From Limisphaerales bacterium (GTDB lineage Bacteria > Verrucomicrobiota > Verrucomicrobiia > Limisphaerales > UBA1100), in assembly GCA_014382585.1 (NCBI GenBank), contig JACNJL010000044.1, positions 43,894 through 107,893 on the forward strand: DNA of 64,000 bases, read 5' to 3'. A program made the position numbers and the translations under genes. Positions 27,356-35,760 of this stretch are shown here, piece by piece (position 1 is the first letter of the stretch; each line of letters starts with the position of its first letter). Under the pieces are notes generated by a model that saw nothing but the letters and a program-made list of their open reading frames with translations, did not search any database and was not told the DNA's origin.

Positions 27356-27913
27356 GTGAGAATTCTTGTGGCCATCACCGGCGCCAGTGGCGCGATTTAC
27401 ACCCAACGCCTGCTCGATCGGCTCGACCCCGCCGCGCACGAGATCCACGTCATCACCAGCAGCTACGCACAAATCGTGCTCAAAGAAGAACTGCCCGACG
27501 GCCTACGCCTCGCCGAGGGCGTGCAGCTTCACGCCGCCAAAAGTATGAACGTCCCCTTCGCCAGCGGCTCCAACGCCTTCGATGCGATGGTGATTCTCCC
27601 CTGCACAATGGGAACCCTCGGCCGCATCGCCCACGGCTACAGCGAGGACGCCCTCCTCCGCGCCGCTGACGTGATGCTCAAAGAAAACAAAACGCTCATC
27701 CTTTGCCCGCGCGAAACGCCACTCAGTTTCATCCACGTTAAAAACATGGAACTGCTCCTCCAAGCCGGCGCCACGATGATGCCCACCAACCCCTATTTTT
27801 ATGCCGGCGCAAAAACACTCGAAGATTTGGCCGACACCGTCGTCGCCCGGGTCCTCGATCACCTCGGCGTGGAAAACGAAATCTCCCCCCGCTGGCGGGA
27901 AGAAGAGGAGTAA
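27356..27913 (+). CDS. ubiX: UbiX-family flavin prenyltransferase
   Basis: A 185-residue enzyme that prenylates FMN to make the cofactor of UbiD decarboxylases. The FMN-binding N-terminus ILVAITGASGAIYTQRLL and the motifs ILPCTMGTLGRIAHGYSE and LCPRETPLSFIHVKNM are typical. The start is GTG at 27356 with no Shine-Dalgarno sequence. Placed before a UbiA prenyltransferase and futalosine genes, it probably serves the decarboxylation step of menaquinone synthesis; the UbiD partner itself is not in the window. Confidence 0.93.
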   Translation: MRILVAITGASGAIYTQRLLDRLDPAAHEIHVITSSYAQIVLKEELPDGLRLAEGVQLHAAKSMNVPFASGSNAFDAMVILPCTMGTLGRIAHGYSEDALLRAADVMLKENKTLILCPRETPLSFIHVKNMELLLQAGATMMPTNPYFYAGAKTLEDLADTVVARVLDHLGVENEISPRWREEEE

Positions 27914-27918
27914 AGGAA

Positions 27919-27964
27919 AGGCGTGCTCTCCAAGCGCGCCAAGGCGGTTTCCGAGAAACCGCCC
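27919..27964. repeat. Double-hairpin intergenic repeat, copy A
   Basis: Two 21-base hairpins lie two bases apart. The first (27920-27940) is GGCGTGCTC-TCC-AAGCGCGCC; the second (27943-27963) is GGCGGTTTC-CGA-GAAACCGCC, a perfect nine-base stem. It lies six bases after the ubiX stop. A second copy with compensating stem changes is at 30984-31037. Confidence 0.8.
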
Positions 27965-27970
27965 CACCAT

Positions 27971-27989
27971 CACAATTTATTCAATTGTG
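27971..27989. other. AT-rich inverted repeat before ubiA
   Basis: CACAATT (27971-27977) and AATTGTG (27983-27989) form a seven-base stem with a five-base loop, followed by a T-rich stretch. It may be a weak terminator or leader hairpin between ubiX and the prenyltransferase gene. Confidence 0.4.
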
Positions 27990-28034
27990 ATTTCTTCTTT
28001 TGCTTTTCCCTTCCCAAACCTCCACGCTCAACCC

Positions 28035-29072
28035 GTGGCGCGCAAAGACGAAACCAGCGAAAACCCCAAACCCTCCCTGCTCCAAAAATGGGGCGGGTTC
28101 GTTAAGTTTTCGCACACCATCTTCGCCCTGCCCTTCGCGCTGGCCTCGATGGTGTTGGCGGCGCGGGCGGGATTTGCCGTGCTGGGGCCAAAAGCGCAAG
28201 AATCTGTGCCGTGGATGAAACTCGGCTGGCCGGGTTGGAAATTATTCAGCCTCATTCTGCTGGCGATGGTCACCGCGCGCACGTGCGCGATGGCATTCAA
28301 CCGCATCGCGGATCGCAAATTCGATGCCGCCAATCCGCGCACCAAAGATCGCCATTTGCCCGCCGGAAAAATCACACTCACCAGTGCGTGGACACTTTGC
28401 ATCCTCAGCGCGCTGGCGTTCGTCGCCACCACGTTTGGCATCGATATGGTGCGCGATGCGCATCAGGGGCGGCTCGTTTGTTTTTTCCTGTCGCCGGTGG
28501 CGTTGCTTTTTATTCTCGGCTATTCACTCACAAAACGGTTTACCGATTTCACGCACGTCTTCCTCGGCATCGCACTGGCGATTGCCCCGATCGGCGCGTG
28601 GCTGGCGGTGAATGGTTCGTTTGATTTTTCGCCAAACGTCAAAGACCCGCTGCGGCACAGCGCGTTGCTGCCCACTATTATGGCGGCGGCGGTGGTGTTG
28701 TGGCTGATTGGCTTCGACATCATTTATGCGATTCAGGATTTTGAATTCGATCGCGATCACAAGCTGCACTCGCTCGTTGTCCGATGGGGCCCCGAAAACG
28801 CGCTGACCGCTTCGCTGCTGATGCACATGCTGTTGCTCGCGTTGCTGACGTTGTTTGGATTATTCGCCGCGTTCAAAATGTCATATTGGATTGGCCTGAT
28901 TATCATTTCCGCGTGCCTGCTGCTCGAGCATTGGATCGCCCGCAAGCGCAGCCTCGATTGGGTGCAACGCGCGTTCTTCAATCTCAACGGCATCGTCAGC
29001 ATCGTTTTTCTGGTGATGGTCGTCACCGAGGTCAGTCTTGTGGGCCGCTTCATTTCGTGGAGATTGTGGTGA
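28035..29072 (+). CDS. mqnP: UbiA-family prenyltransferase, probably the menaquinone pathway MqnP
   Basis: A 345-residue membrane prenyltransferase. The first Asp-rich motif is NRIADRKFDAANPRTKDRH and the second is YAIQDFEFDRDHKLHS, with about nine helices around them. In the futalosine route a UbiA-like enzyme prenylates the naphthoate intermediate; the neighbours ubiX and mqnE, A and C support that role over ubiquinone synthesis. The start chosen is GTG at 28035 (ARKDETSENPK follows), because upstream in-frame codons read through the ubiX end and the repeat; a GTG at 27987 is an alternative. It overlaps mqnE by one base. Confidence 0.87.
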   Translation: MARKDETSENPKPSLLQKWGGFVKFSHTIFALPFALASMVLAARAGFAVLGPKAQESVPWMKLGWPGWKLFSLILLAMVTARTCAMAFNRIADRKFDAANPRTKDRHLPAGKITLTSAWTLCILSALAFVATTFGIDMVRDAHQGRLVCFFLSPVALLFILGYSLTKRFTDFTHVFLGIALAIAPIGAWLAVNGSFDFSPNVKDPLRHSALLPTIMAAAVVLWLIGFDIIYAIQDFEFDRDHKLHSLVVRWGPENALTASLLMHMLLLALLTLFGLFAAFKMSYWIGLIIISACLLLEHWIARKRSLDWVQRAFFNLNGIVSIVFLVMVVTEVSLVGRFISWRLW

Positions 29073-30238
29073 TGGATTTCATTTTGCAAAAAAGCGAACT
29101 GGCCGATCTCGCCGAAAAAGTCGAAACCGGCACGCCCCTCGATGCCGACGAGGCGCTGCGCCTGTTCCGCACGCCCGACCTCAACGCCCTTGGCCGCCTC
29201 GCCGCGCTGGCCACCGAACGCAAGGTCGGCAACCGCGCCAGTTACATCGTCAACCGCTACATCAATTATTCCAACTACTGCATTCTCTCGTGCCAGTTTT
29301 GCAGCTTCGCGCGCAAGAAACGCGATGGCGATGGCTTCGAACTTTCCATCGAGGAAATGGTGACCAAAGCCAAGGAAGCGCTGGCGCTCAATATCACCGA
29401 GCTGCACATCGTCGGCGGTTTGCATCCTTCGTTGCCGTTTGATTACTACACCGAAATGCTGCGCGCACTAAAAGCGCTCGATGCCAATCTCCAACTCAAA
29501 TGTTTCACCGCTGTGGAGATTTATCATCTCGCCCGCCTTAGCAAACAGCCGATGCCCGAAGTGCTCGCCACGCTCAAGGCTGCCGGACTGGATTCGCTCA
29601 CCGGCGGCGGCGCGGAAATTTTTCAACAAGACGTCCGCGACGCCATCGCCCGCGGAAAAGAAACCGCCGCCGAATATCTGGAGGCCCACCGCGCGTGGCA
29701 CACCCTCGGCGGCCGCAGCACGTGCACGATGCTCTTCGGCCACGTGGAATCCATTGAGGATCGCATCGATCACCTCGCCCAACTCCGCGCGTTGCAGGAT
29801 GAAACCGGCGGCTTCACCGGTTTCATCCCGCTGCCTTACCAGCCGGAAAACAACGCCATCCCCGTCACGCATCCGCCCACCGGCAACGATGCCCTGCGGA
29901 CCATCGCTGTGAGCCGGTTGTTTCTCGATAACTTCGACCACATCACCGCCTATTGGGTGGGCCTCGGGATGAAGCTCGCCCAAGTCGCGCTCAGCTACGG
30001 TGCGGATGATTTGCACGGCACGATTGTGGAGGAGCACATTTTCAAAATGGCCGGTGCCGGCGGTGGCGATGGGCAAGCCGAGGCCGCGCTGGTCAAAGCC
30101 ATCCGCGAAGCCGGCAAAGTGCCCGTGCAACGAAACACCTTTTACGAACCCCTCCGCGAATGGACCGGCGACACGCCCGATGCGCCCGACGATTCTGCCC
30201 CGCCGAACGTTTTGAACGATAATTTGGCCACTGCATGA
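29072..30238 (+). CDS. mqnE: Aminodeoxyfutalosine synthase
   Basis: A 388-residue radical SAM enzyme. The ATG at 29072 overlaps the prenyltransferase stop by one base. The iron-sulphur cluster cysteines are Cys70, Cys74 and Cys77 (CILSCQFC), preceded by YIVNRYINYSNY, and the family motif ELHIVGGLHPSLPFDYY follows. It joins the MqnA product to SAM-derived adenosine to give aminofutalosine. The C-terminal region YGADDLHGTIVEEHIFKMAG is shared with MqnC and other family members. The start fits the family length, unlike an upstream in-frame extension that would overlap the UbiA gene. Confidence 0.95.
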   Translation: MDFILQKSELADLAEKVETGTPLDADEALRLFRTPDLNALGRLAALATERKVGNRASYIVNRYINYSNYCILSCQFCSFARKKRDGDGFELSIEEMVTKAKEALALNITELHIVGGLHPSLPFDYYTEMLRALKALDANLQLKCFTAVEIYHLARLSKQPMPEVLATLKAAGLDSLTGGGAEIFQQDVRDAIARGKETAAEYLEAHRAWHTLGGRSTCTMLFGHVESIEDRIDHLAQLRALQDETGGFTGFIPLPYQPENNAIPVTHPPTGNDALRTIAVSRLFLDNFDHITAYWVGLGMKLAQVALSYGADDLHGTIVEEHIFKMAGAGGGDGQAEAALVKAIREAGKVPVQRNTFYEPLREWTGDTPDAPDDSAPPNVLNDNLATA

Positions 30239-30984
30239 AACGCATCGGCTCCGTTCCTTATCTCAACTCCGTGCCGCTCACGCACGGCATCGAGCACGAA
30301 ACGGATTACGACGTGCCCTCGCGTTTGGCGGAAAAACTGCGTGCCGGCCAACACGATGCCGCGTTGGTGAGCATCACCGAGGCGCTTTTTCACGACGGCT
30401 ACGATGTGCTCGATGGCGTGGCCGTGGCCTCGCGCGGCGCGGTGAAGAGTGTCTTCCTCGCGCACAAGCAACCGCTGGACAAAATCGAAACCATCCACTG
30501 CGACACCGCCAGCCTCACCAGCGTGAACCTCCTGCGCATGCTCTTCGCCGAACGCGGCCGCATCCCAAAACTCGAACCCCTCGGCGGCTATCGGCAATCC
30601 GCAACGCTGGAAAATGTGCTGCTCATTGGCAATCCCGCCATCGATTTCCTGCGCGCCCCGCACAAGCACCACATCTGGGATCTCGGCACCGCGTGGCACG
30701 AACTCACCGGCCTCCCCTTCGTCTATGCCGTCTGGGCCCTCCGCCGGGACCAACACGACGCGCTCCTGCGCGAAAAACTCCGCACCGCCAAAACCAACGG
30801 CCTCGCCCACCTCGCCAAAACCATCGCCACCTATCCCGACTACGACGCCGACTTCCGCCAATCCTACCTCGGCGGCCATATCCAATACGAATTCAGCGAT
30901 GAAGAAAAAGCCGGTTTAGCAAAATTCTGTGAACTCCTAAAAACACACGGCAACCAGGAAGTGCACCATCCCACTTACGTGTAG
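30235..30984 (+). CDS. mqnA: Chorismate dehydratase
   Basis: A 249-residue periplasmic-binding-fold enzyme that removes water from chorismate to form 3-enolpyruvylbenzoate, the entry step of the futalosine route. The N-terminus KRIGSVPYLNSVPLTHGIE and the segments DAALVSITEAL, HCDTASLTSVNLLR and LLIGNPAIDF match the family. It overlaps mqnE by four bases (ATGA). The second double-hairpin repeat begins at its stop codon. Confidence 0.95.
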   Translation: MKRIGSVPYLNSVPLTHGIEHETDYDVPSRLAEKLRAGQHDAALVSITEALFHDGYDVLDGVAVASRGAVKSVFLAHKQPLDKIETIHCDTASLTSVNLLRMLFAERGRIPKLEPLGGYRQSATLENVLLIGNPAIDFLRAPHKHHIWDLGTAWHELTGLPFVYAVWALRRDQHDALLREKLRTAKTNGLAHLAKTIATYPDYDADFRQSYLGGHIQYEFSDEEKAGLAKFCELLKTHGNQEVHHPTYV

Positions 30985-31037
30985 GTAGGGCGTGCTCTCC
31001 GAGCGCGCCACGGCGGTCTGGGACAGACCGCCCTACC
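30984..31037. repeat. Double-hairpin intergenic repeat, copy B
   Basis: Hairpin one (30989-31009) is GGCGTGCTC-TCC-GAGCGCGCC with one G-T pair; hairpin two (31012-31032) is GGCGGTCTG-GGA-CAGACCGCC with nine perfect pairs. Outer arms GGTAGGG (30984-30990) and CCCTACC (31031-31037) also match, so a closed three-way form is possible. It lies between mqnA and mqnC. Compared with copy A, two base pairs of the second stem have changed on both sides. Confidence 0.85.
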
Positions 31038-31072
31038 TTGCTTCAGTTTCATTTCGCGCTTACACTCCCCGC

Positions 31073-32158
31073 GTGGACGATCTGCTCCAAAAAACTTGGA
31101 ACGGCGAACGCGTTTCCGAGGCGGAGGCGTTACAGCTGTATTCGCTGCCGCTGGAAACGCTTGGCGCGTTGGCGCATCGACGGCGGGAATTGGCCAAGGC
31201 GAAGGCCTTCGACGGGCGCGGCAATGAGATCATCACCTACAGCATTGATCGCAACATCAACTACACCAATGTCTGCAATGTGTACTGCAAATTTTGCGCC
31301 TTTTGGCGGAGCGAAAAGGCGGCGGACGCTTACGTGATTTCGCACGCGGAGATTGACCAAAAAATAGAGGAAACCCTCGCGCTGGGCGGCACGCAAATTT
31401 TGATGCAAGGCGGGCATCATCCCAAACTAACCAAGCAATGGTATCTCGATTTGCTGTCACACATCCGCGAAACATTTCCGTCCATCAACGTGCACGGCTT
31501 CAGCCCCAGCGAGTTCATTCATTTTCAGGAAGTGTTTGATGAACCCTTGGAGGAAATCATCCGCGATTTCAGCGCGGCAGGCTTGGGCTCCATCCCCGGC
31601 GGCGGCGGGGAAATTTTGGTGGACCGCGTGCGCCAAAAAATTTCCCCGCTCAAAGCAATGAGCGACGAATGGCTGGAAGTCATGGCCATCGCCCATCGCC
31701 AAGGCCTCGCCACCACCGCCACGATGATGTTCGGCCACGTGGAAACGGTGGAGGAACGCATCGAACATTTGGAACGCGTGCGAGTGCAGCAGGATGAAAC
31801 GAAGGGCTTCACCGCCTTCATCGCGTGGACGTTTCAATCAGAAAACACAAAACTCAATGCCCCCACCGTGGGCGCGCACGAATATCTTAGGATGCAGTCG
31901 CTCTCGCGAATTTATTTGGATAACATCGACAACCTCCAAAGCTCATGGGTGACACAAGGGCGCGAGATAGGCCAGATCGCCCTGCGCCATGGGGCGAATG
32001 ATTTGGGCAGCATTATGATCGAGGAAAACGTCGTGTCCAAGGCCGGCACGGTTTACTGCATGGACGTGGCCGACATGCAGCGCTTGATCAAAGACCTCGG
32101 CTACGAACCCCGCCAGCGGGATAATTGGTACGCCCTCGTCGACGGCGTGGCGGCTTAA
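31073..32158 (+). CDS. mqnC: Cyclic dehypoxanthine futalosine synthase
   Basis: A 361-residue radical SAM enzyme that cyclises dehypoxanthine futalosine. The cluster is Cys68, Cys72 and Cys75 (CNVYCKFC), followed by GGTQILMQGGHHPKLT and the C-terminal HGANDLGSIMIEENVVSKAG. The GTG at 31073 (DDLLQKTWNGERV follows) is the natural start; the longer frame to 30992 would run through the repeat. Together with mqnA and mqnE it covers three of the four early futalosine steps; the nucleosidase (MqnB) and MqnD are not in the window. It overlaps the converging membrane-protein gene by four bases. Confidence 0.95.
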   Translation: MDDLLQKTWNGERVSEAEALQLYSLPLETLGALAHRRRELAKAKAFDGRGNEIITYSIDRNINYTNVCNVYCKFCAFWRSEKAADAYVISHAEIDQKIEETLALGGTQILMQGGHHPKLTKQWYLDLLSHIRETFPSINVHGFSPSEFIHFQEVFDEPLEEIIRDFSAAGLGSIPGGGGEILVDRVRQKISPLKAMSDEWLEVMAIAHRQGLATTATMMFGHVETVEERIEHLERVRVQQDETKGFTAFIAWTFQSENTKLNAPTVGAHEYLRMQSLSRIYLDNIDNLQSSWVTQGREIGQIALRHGANDLGSIMIEENVVSKAGTVYCMDVADMQRLIKDLGYEPRQRDNWYALVDGVAA

Positions 32159-32955
32159 TTCAGCGATGGATCCACTTTATCCGCAGATACCGATGCCGGC
32201 AACGGCGGTGGTTCAAGACTGAAGACGCTGTTCAGAATCGCCTCTTTTGTTTTCCAAAGCATCGTCATGGTAAACGTGACGACGAGGGTGGCGATCCACA
32301 GGACGGCGGCTTTCATCATCGCGGCGAGGCCCAGATAACTGCCAATGCTTTCAGCAAATGCCGGGGCGGCTCGACGCAGGAGGTCGAACACCCAGTCCGC
32401 CTTCTGATGCGTCCACAAGCCGATGACGAGTGCCAGAAACAGGCCAAAGTTTAAATACACAAACAGCCGTACGTCCGCGCGCAGGATGGGGTCGGGCAAC
32501 ATCGCGGCGAGCCGTGCGAGCACGTGATTGAGGTTCAGCACGTACATCATGCTAGCAGTAAAAAAAATGCACGCGGAATAAACGATGTGCTTTTGTGCTT
32601 CGCTCATTTGGGTCCACGTCATTGTGTCGGACGTAAATTGCTGCTGCCAATGGAGGAAAGGCACGAGCCCCACCATCAGCAGCGCCAATACTCGCGCGAA
32701 GTGCACGGTGCCCTGCCACACACGTTCCTGTTTTTGGAAATGGCCGAGGCTGTGGGTGCCATACCACAACAGTGCCATTGCCGCCAGCGCGGGACCGATG
32801 CCCCATGATTCCCACCACGACACCATCGTTTCCTGCACACACACGAGCAGCGCAAAGGGCAGCGCCCAAAAGAGCACCTCCAACCCGCGCACGAGCCGGC
32901 GCAGTGTGGGCATGAGGTCGGGGTGCAACGGTTCGTGCGTTTCAGATTCAGCCAT
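32155..32955 (-). CDS. Six-helix membrane protein, unknown function
   Basis: A 266-residue protein with about six hydrophobic helices, for example WALPFALLVCV, ALAAMALLWYG, VLALLMVGLVPFLHW, SACIFFTASMMYVL, YLNFGLFLALVIGLW and AAVLWIATLVVTFTM, and a hydrophilic Pro-rich tail. No recognised family. It lies two bases downstream of speA and probably shares its transcript; its stop overlaps the end of mqnC. The regular spacing of helices and the overlap make it a credible gene. Confidence 0.7.
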   Translation of the reverse strand: MAESETHEPLHPDLMPTLRRLVRGLEVLFWALPFALLVCVQETMVSWWESWGIGPALAAMALLWYGTHSLGHFQKQERVWQGTVHFARVLALLMVGLVPFLHWQQQFTSDTMTWTQMSEAQKHIVYSACIFFTASMMYVLNLNHVLARLAAMLPDPILRADVRLFVYLNFGLFLALVIGLWTHQKADWVFDLLRRAAPAFAESIGSYLGLAAMMKAAVLWIATLVVTFTMTMLWKTKEAILNSVFSLEPPPLPASVSADKVDPSLN

Positions 32956-32957
32956 AA

Positions 32958-34907
32958 TTAAAATGAAAGATAAGTGTACTCGTCCAGGCCTCGCTCGTAT
33001 TCCTCGAGCAACCGCATTCCTTCGCTGGGCTTAAGGCGGTTGTCGCGAATGGCGGCGTCGAATTGTTTTTTCATCTGGCGCTGCAAATCGCGCCGGTGGA
33101 ATTGCACGCTGTCGAGGCTTCCACTGAGGGTTTGGCCGCGGATGATTTCTTCGATGTAATAACCGCTCGGCTCGTCGGGGTCGAGAAACACGTGAATTTC
33201 ATTCACGCGCCCGAAAAGATTGTGCAGGTTGCCCATCACATCCTGATACGCGCCCATCAAAAAGAATCCCAAGAAATACGGCTCGTTGCCTTTGCTGTTT
33301 TTTCGCAATGGATGGAGCGGCAGCGTGTCGCGCACGTCCTCAAGATTGATGAACTTCCGCACCGCCCCGTCGGAATCGCAGGTGATGTCCACCAACGTGG
33401 CCTCACGGGTGGGGCGTTCGGTGTGGCGGCTCAGCGGCACGATGGGGAACAGCTGCTCCACCGCCCAATGATCGAGCAGCGATTGGAATAATGAAAAGTT
33501 GCAAACATATTGGTCGCTCAATTGGTCTTCCAACTGCGTAATTTCCTCGGGCACATGTTCCGCATTGCGAAAATAGGCCACTACTTTTTGACAAATTTCC
33601 CAATAGAGCGTTTCGACTTTCGCTTTTTCCTCAAGGCCAAGCACGCCAAGGGTGAACATATTGGTGGCGTCGTCCTTGCAATTGACGGCGTCGTGATACG
33701 CCGCAAGCTTACCGCCACGCGCGAAGCCACGACGGATGCGCAATAGTTGCTCCACGAGCGGGTGTTCTTCTTTGCCGTATTTAAGGCGCGGCTTGTGGGT
33801 CTTCGGCGTTTTGTTATTGGCACCAAATACTTCCACCAACAGCACGCTGTGATGCGCGACCACGGCACGGCCGCTTTCGCTGATAAGATTTGGATGCGGC
33901 ACGTCCTCGGCATTGCACACTTCGGCAACGGTTTGCACCACGTCGTTGGTGTATTCTTGCAGCGAGTAGTTTGCGGAACTTTCGAAAGCGGCACGTGAGC
34001 CGTCATAATCCACGGCCAACCCGCCGCCCACGTCGAGGTATTCCAGAGGGAAACCCAACTGCCGCACCTTCGCATAAAAACGCGCGCCCTCCTGCACGGC
34101 TTTGCGCACGGTGAGAATGTCCGGCACTTGCGAGCCAATGTGAAAATGCAACAATCGAAAACAATCCTCCCAACCCTCGGCGCGCAGCAGCTCAATGGCA
34201 GCCATCAGCTCGGCGGTGTTGAGGCCGAACTTTGCATCCTCGCCGCCGCTGTCCGCCCACTTGCCGGTGCTGCGACTGAGCAACCGCATCCGAATGCCGA
34301 GCTGCGGCCGCACGCCTTCGCGTTTGGCCACCGAAATAATCCGGCGCAATTCGTCGGGCTTCTCCACCACCAAAACCACTTGCCGCCCGAGCCGCGTGCC
34401 CATCAGCGCCGTGCGGATGAACGCGTCGTCTTTGTAGCCATTGCAAATCAGCAAACTGCCCGGCTCATCCTGCAATGCGAGCGCCGCGTGCAATTCCGGT
34501 TTGCTGCCCACCTCCAACCCAAACCCGTGCGGCCGACCGGCATCGAGAATTTCCTCCACCACTTCGCGCAGCGAATTCACCTTCACCGGAAATACCCCGC
34601 GATAGCGCCCCGTGAAGTCGTGCTCCTCAATCGATTGGTCAAACGCCGCGCAAATTGCCTCCACCCGATGCCGCAAAATATCCTGAAACCGCACCAACAA
34701 AGGCGCCTTAAATCCCCGGTCGCGGGCGGTGGCCAGCACTTCCATCAGCTCCACCTCCGCGCCCGCCGCCTGTTGTGGGTGCGCCACTACGCGGCCGCCG
34801 GCGTTGATGCCAAAATACTCCGCGCCCCAGCGATCGATATTGTACACGGCACGCGCGTCTTCAATCGTCCACGGGTCGTTCATATTTTCTTGGGCGGCAT
34901 TCGTCAT
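32958..34907 (-). CDS. speA: Biosynthetic arginine decarboxylase
   Basis: A 649-residue PLP enzyme of the alanine-racemase-fold (SpeA) type that converts arginine to agmatine for polyamine synthesis. The PLP lysine is Lys109 in RGVFPVKVNS. LHFHIGSQVPDI, YLDVGGGLAVDYDGS and ISESGRAVVAHHSVLL are family motifs; the C-terminal region RFDAAIRDN-like FDAAIRDNRLKPSEG ends normally. An ATG at residue 9 (MNDPWTIED) is an alternative start. No agmatinase or agmatine deiminase gene is adjacent. It is divergent from the Nif3-like gene, 79 bases apart. Confidence 0.95.
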   Translation of the reverse strand: MTNAAQENMNDPWTIEDARAVYNIDRWGAEYFGINAGGRVVAHPQQAAGAEVELMEVLATARDRGFKAPLLVRFQDILRHRVEAICAAFDQSIEEHDFTGRYRGVFPVKVNSLREVVEEILDAGRPHGFGLEVGSKPELHAALALQDEPGSLLICNGYKDDAFIRTALMGTRLGRQVVLVVEKPDELRRIISVAKREGVRPQLGIRMRLLSRSTGKWADSGGEDAKFGLNTAELMAAIELLRAEGWEDCFRLLHFHIGSQVPDILTVRKAVQEGARFYAKVRQLGFPLEYLDVGGGLAVDYDGSRAAFESSANYSLQEYTNDVVQTVAEVCNAEDVPHPNLISESGRAVVAHHSVLLVEVFGANNKTPKTHKPRLKYGKEEHPLVEQLLRIRRGFARGGKLAAYHDAVNCKDDATNMFTLGVLGLEEKAKVETLYWEICQKVVAYFRNAEHVPEEITQLEDQLSDQYVCNFSLFQSLLDHWAVEQLFPIVPLSRHTERPTREATLVDITCDSDGAVRKFINLEDVRDTLPLHPLRKNSKGNEPYFLGFFLMGAYQDVMGNLHNLFGRVNEIHVFLDPDEPSGYYIEEIIRGQTLSGSLDSVQFHRRDLQRQMKKQFDAAIRDNRLKPSEGMRLLEEYERGLDEYTYLSF

Positions 34908-34986
34908 CGGCGGGGCATCATAGGGATGAAAAATAGATTTTCAATACGGGCATTGCAAATTTTTCCGCGAGCGCCTTTTATGCCGG

Positions 34987-35760
34987 ATGCCATCCGTTCA
35001 GAAAAAAGCAGACCTCAAAACCATCGTGGCCCACTGCGACAAGACGTTGCGCCTCGACGCCATCGGCGATTACGACGGCGCGCACAACGGTTTACAGATG
35101 GAAAACAACGGGCGCATCACCCGCATCGCCGCCGCCGTGGACGCCTCGCTCGCCACGGTGCGGATGGCCGCCGCAGCGAAGGCGGATTTGTTAGTCGTCC
35201 ATCATGGCTTATTTTGGAGCCCGCAACTGCCGTGGACCGGCCCCAAGCGCGCGCTCATCGGCGAGTTGGTCCAAAACAATCTCGCCGTGTACAGCGCCCA
35301 TTTACCATTGGATGCTCATCCGCGCCTTGGCAACAACGCCGGTTTTTGCAAAGCACTGAAATTCACCAAGCCCAAACCATTTTTCGAGGAACACGGCGCA
35401 CCCATCGGCCTGCGCGTGAGCACGCGTTTGTGCCGTGATATTTTGAGCAGCCGATTGAAGAGCGTGCTGGGCGCACCCCCCAAGCTCTTGCGCGGCGGGC
35501 CGAGTGTTTGCCAAAAGATCGGTATCGTCACCGGAGGCGCCGGCGGCAGCATCGCACGCGCGGCGGCGGAGGGGGTGGATACATTTATCACCGGCGAAGG
35601 CCCGCACTGGACCGGCGCGCTGGCGGAGGAATTGGGGATCAACGTTTTCTACGGCGGCCACTACGCGACCGAGACGTTCGGCGTGAAGGCGCTGGCGGCT
35701 CATCTGTCGAAGCAGTTTCGTCTGCCGTGGGAGTTTCTGGATCATCCAACGGGACTGTGA
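34987..35760 (+). CDS. Nif3/YbgI-family dinuclear metal protein
   Basis: A 257-residue member of the Nif3-like (DUF34) family. Metal ligands are visible in LVVHHGLFWS, YSAHLPLDAHP and, near the C-terminus, FYGGHYATETFG with the preceding FITGEGPHW. Family members carry two metal ions; a GTP cyclohydrolase activity has been proposed for some, but the general function is unsettled. Its last 122 bases overlap the end of the converging YfhO-like gene on the other strand, so both C-termini are encoded by the same DNA. Confidence 0.88.
   Translation: MPSVQKKADLKTIVAHCDKTLRLDAIGDYDGAHNGLQMENNGRITRIAAAVDASLATVRMAAAAKADLLVVHHGLFWSPQLPWTGPKRALIGELVQNNLAVYSAHLPLDAHPRLGNNAGFCKALKFTKPKPFFEEHGAPIGLRVSTRLCRDILSSRLKSVLGAPPKLLRGGPSVCQKIGIVTGGAGGSIARAAAEGVDTFITGEGPHWTGALAEELGINVFYGGHYATETFGVKALAAHLSKQFRLPWEFLDHPTGL

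Noticed and set aside
34128..35438. A 436-codon plus-strand frame opposite speA
   Set aside because: It is antisense to a clear arginine decarboxylase and then out of frame with the Nif3-like gene; the product is His/Arg-rich with no domain pattern. Such long shadow frames are common in GC-rich DNA.
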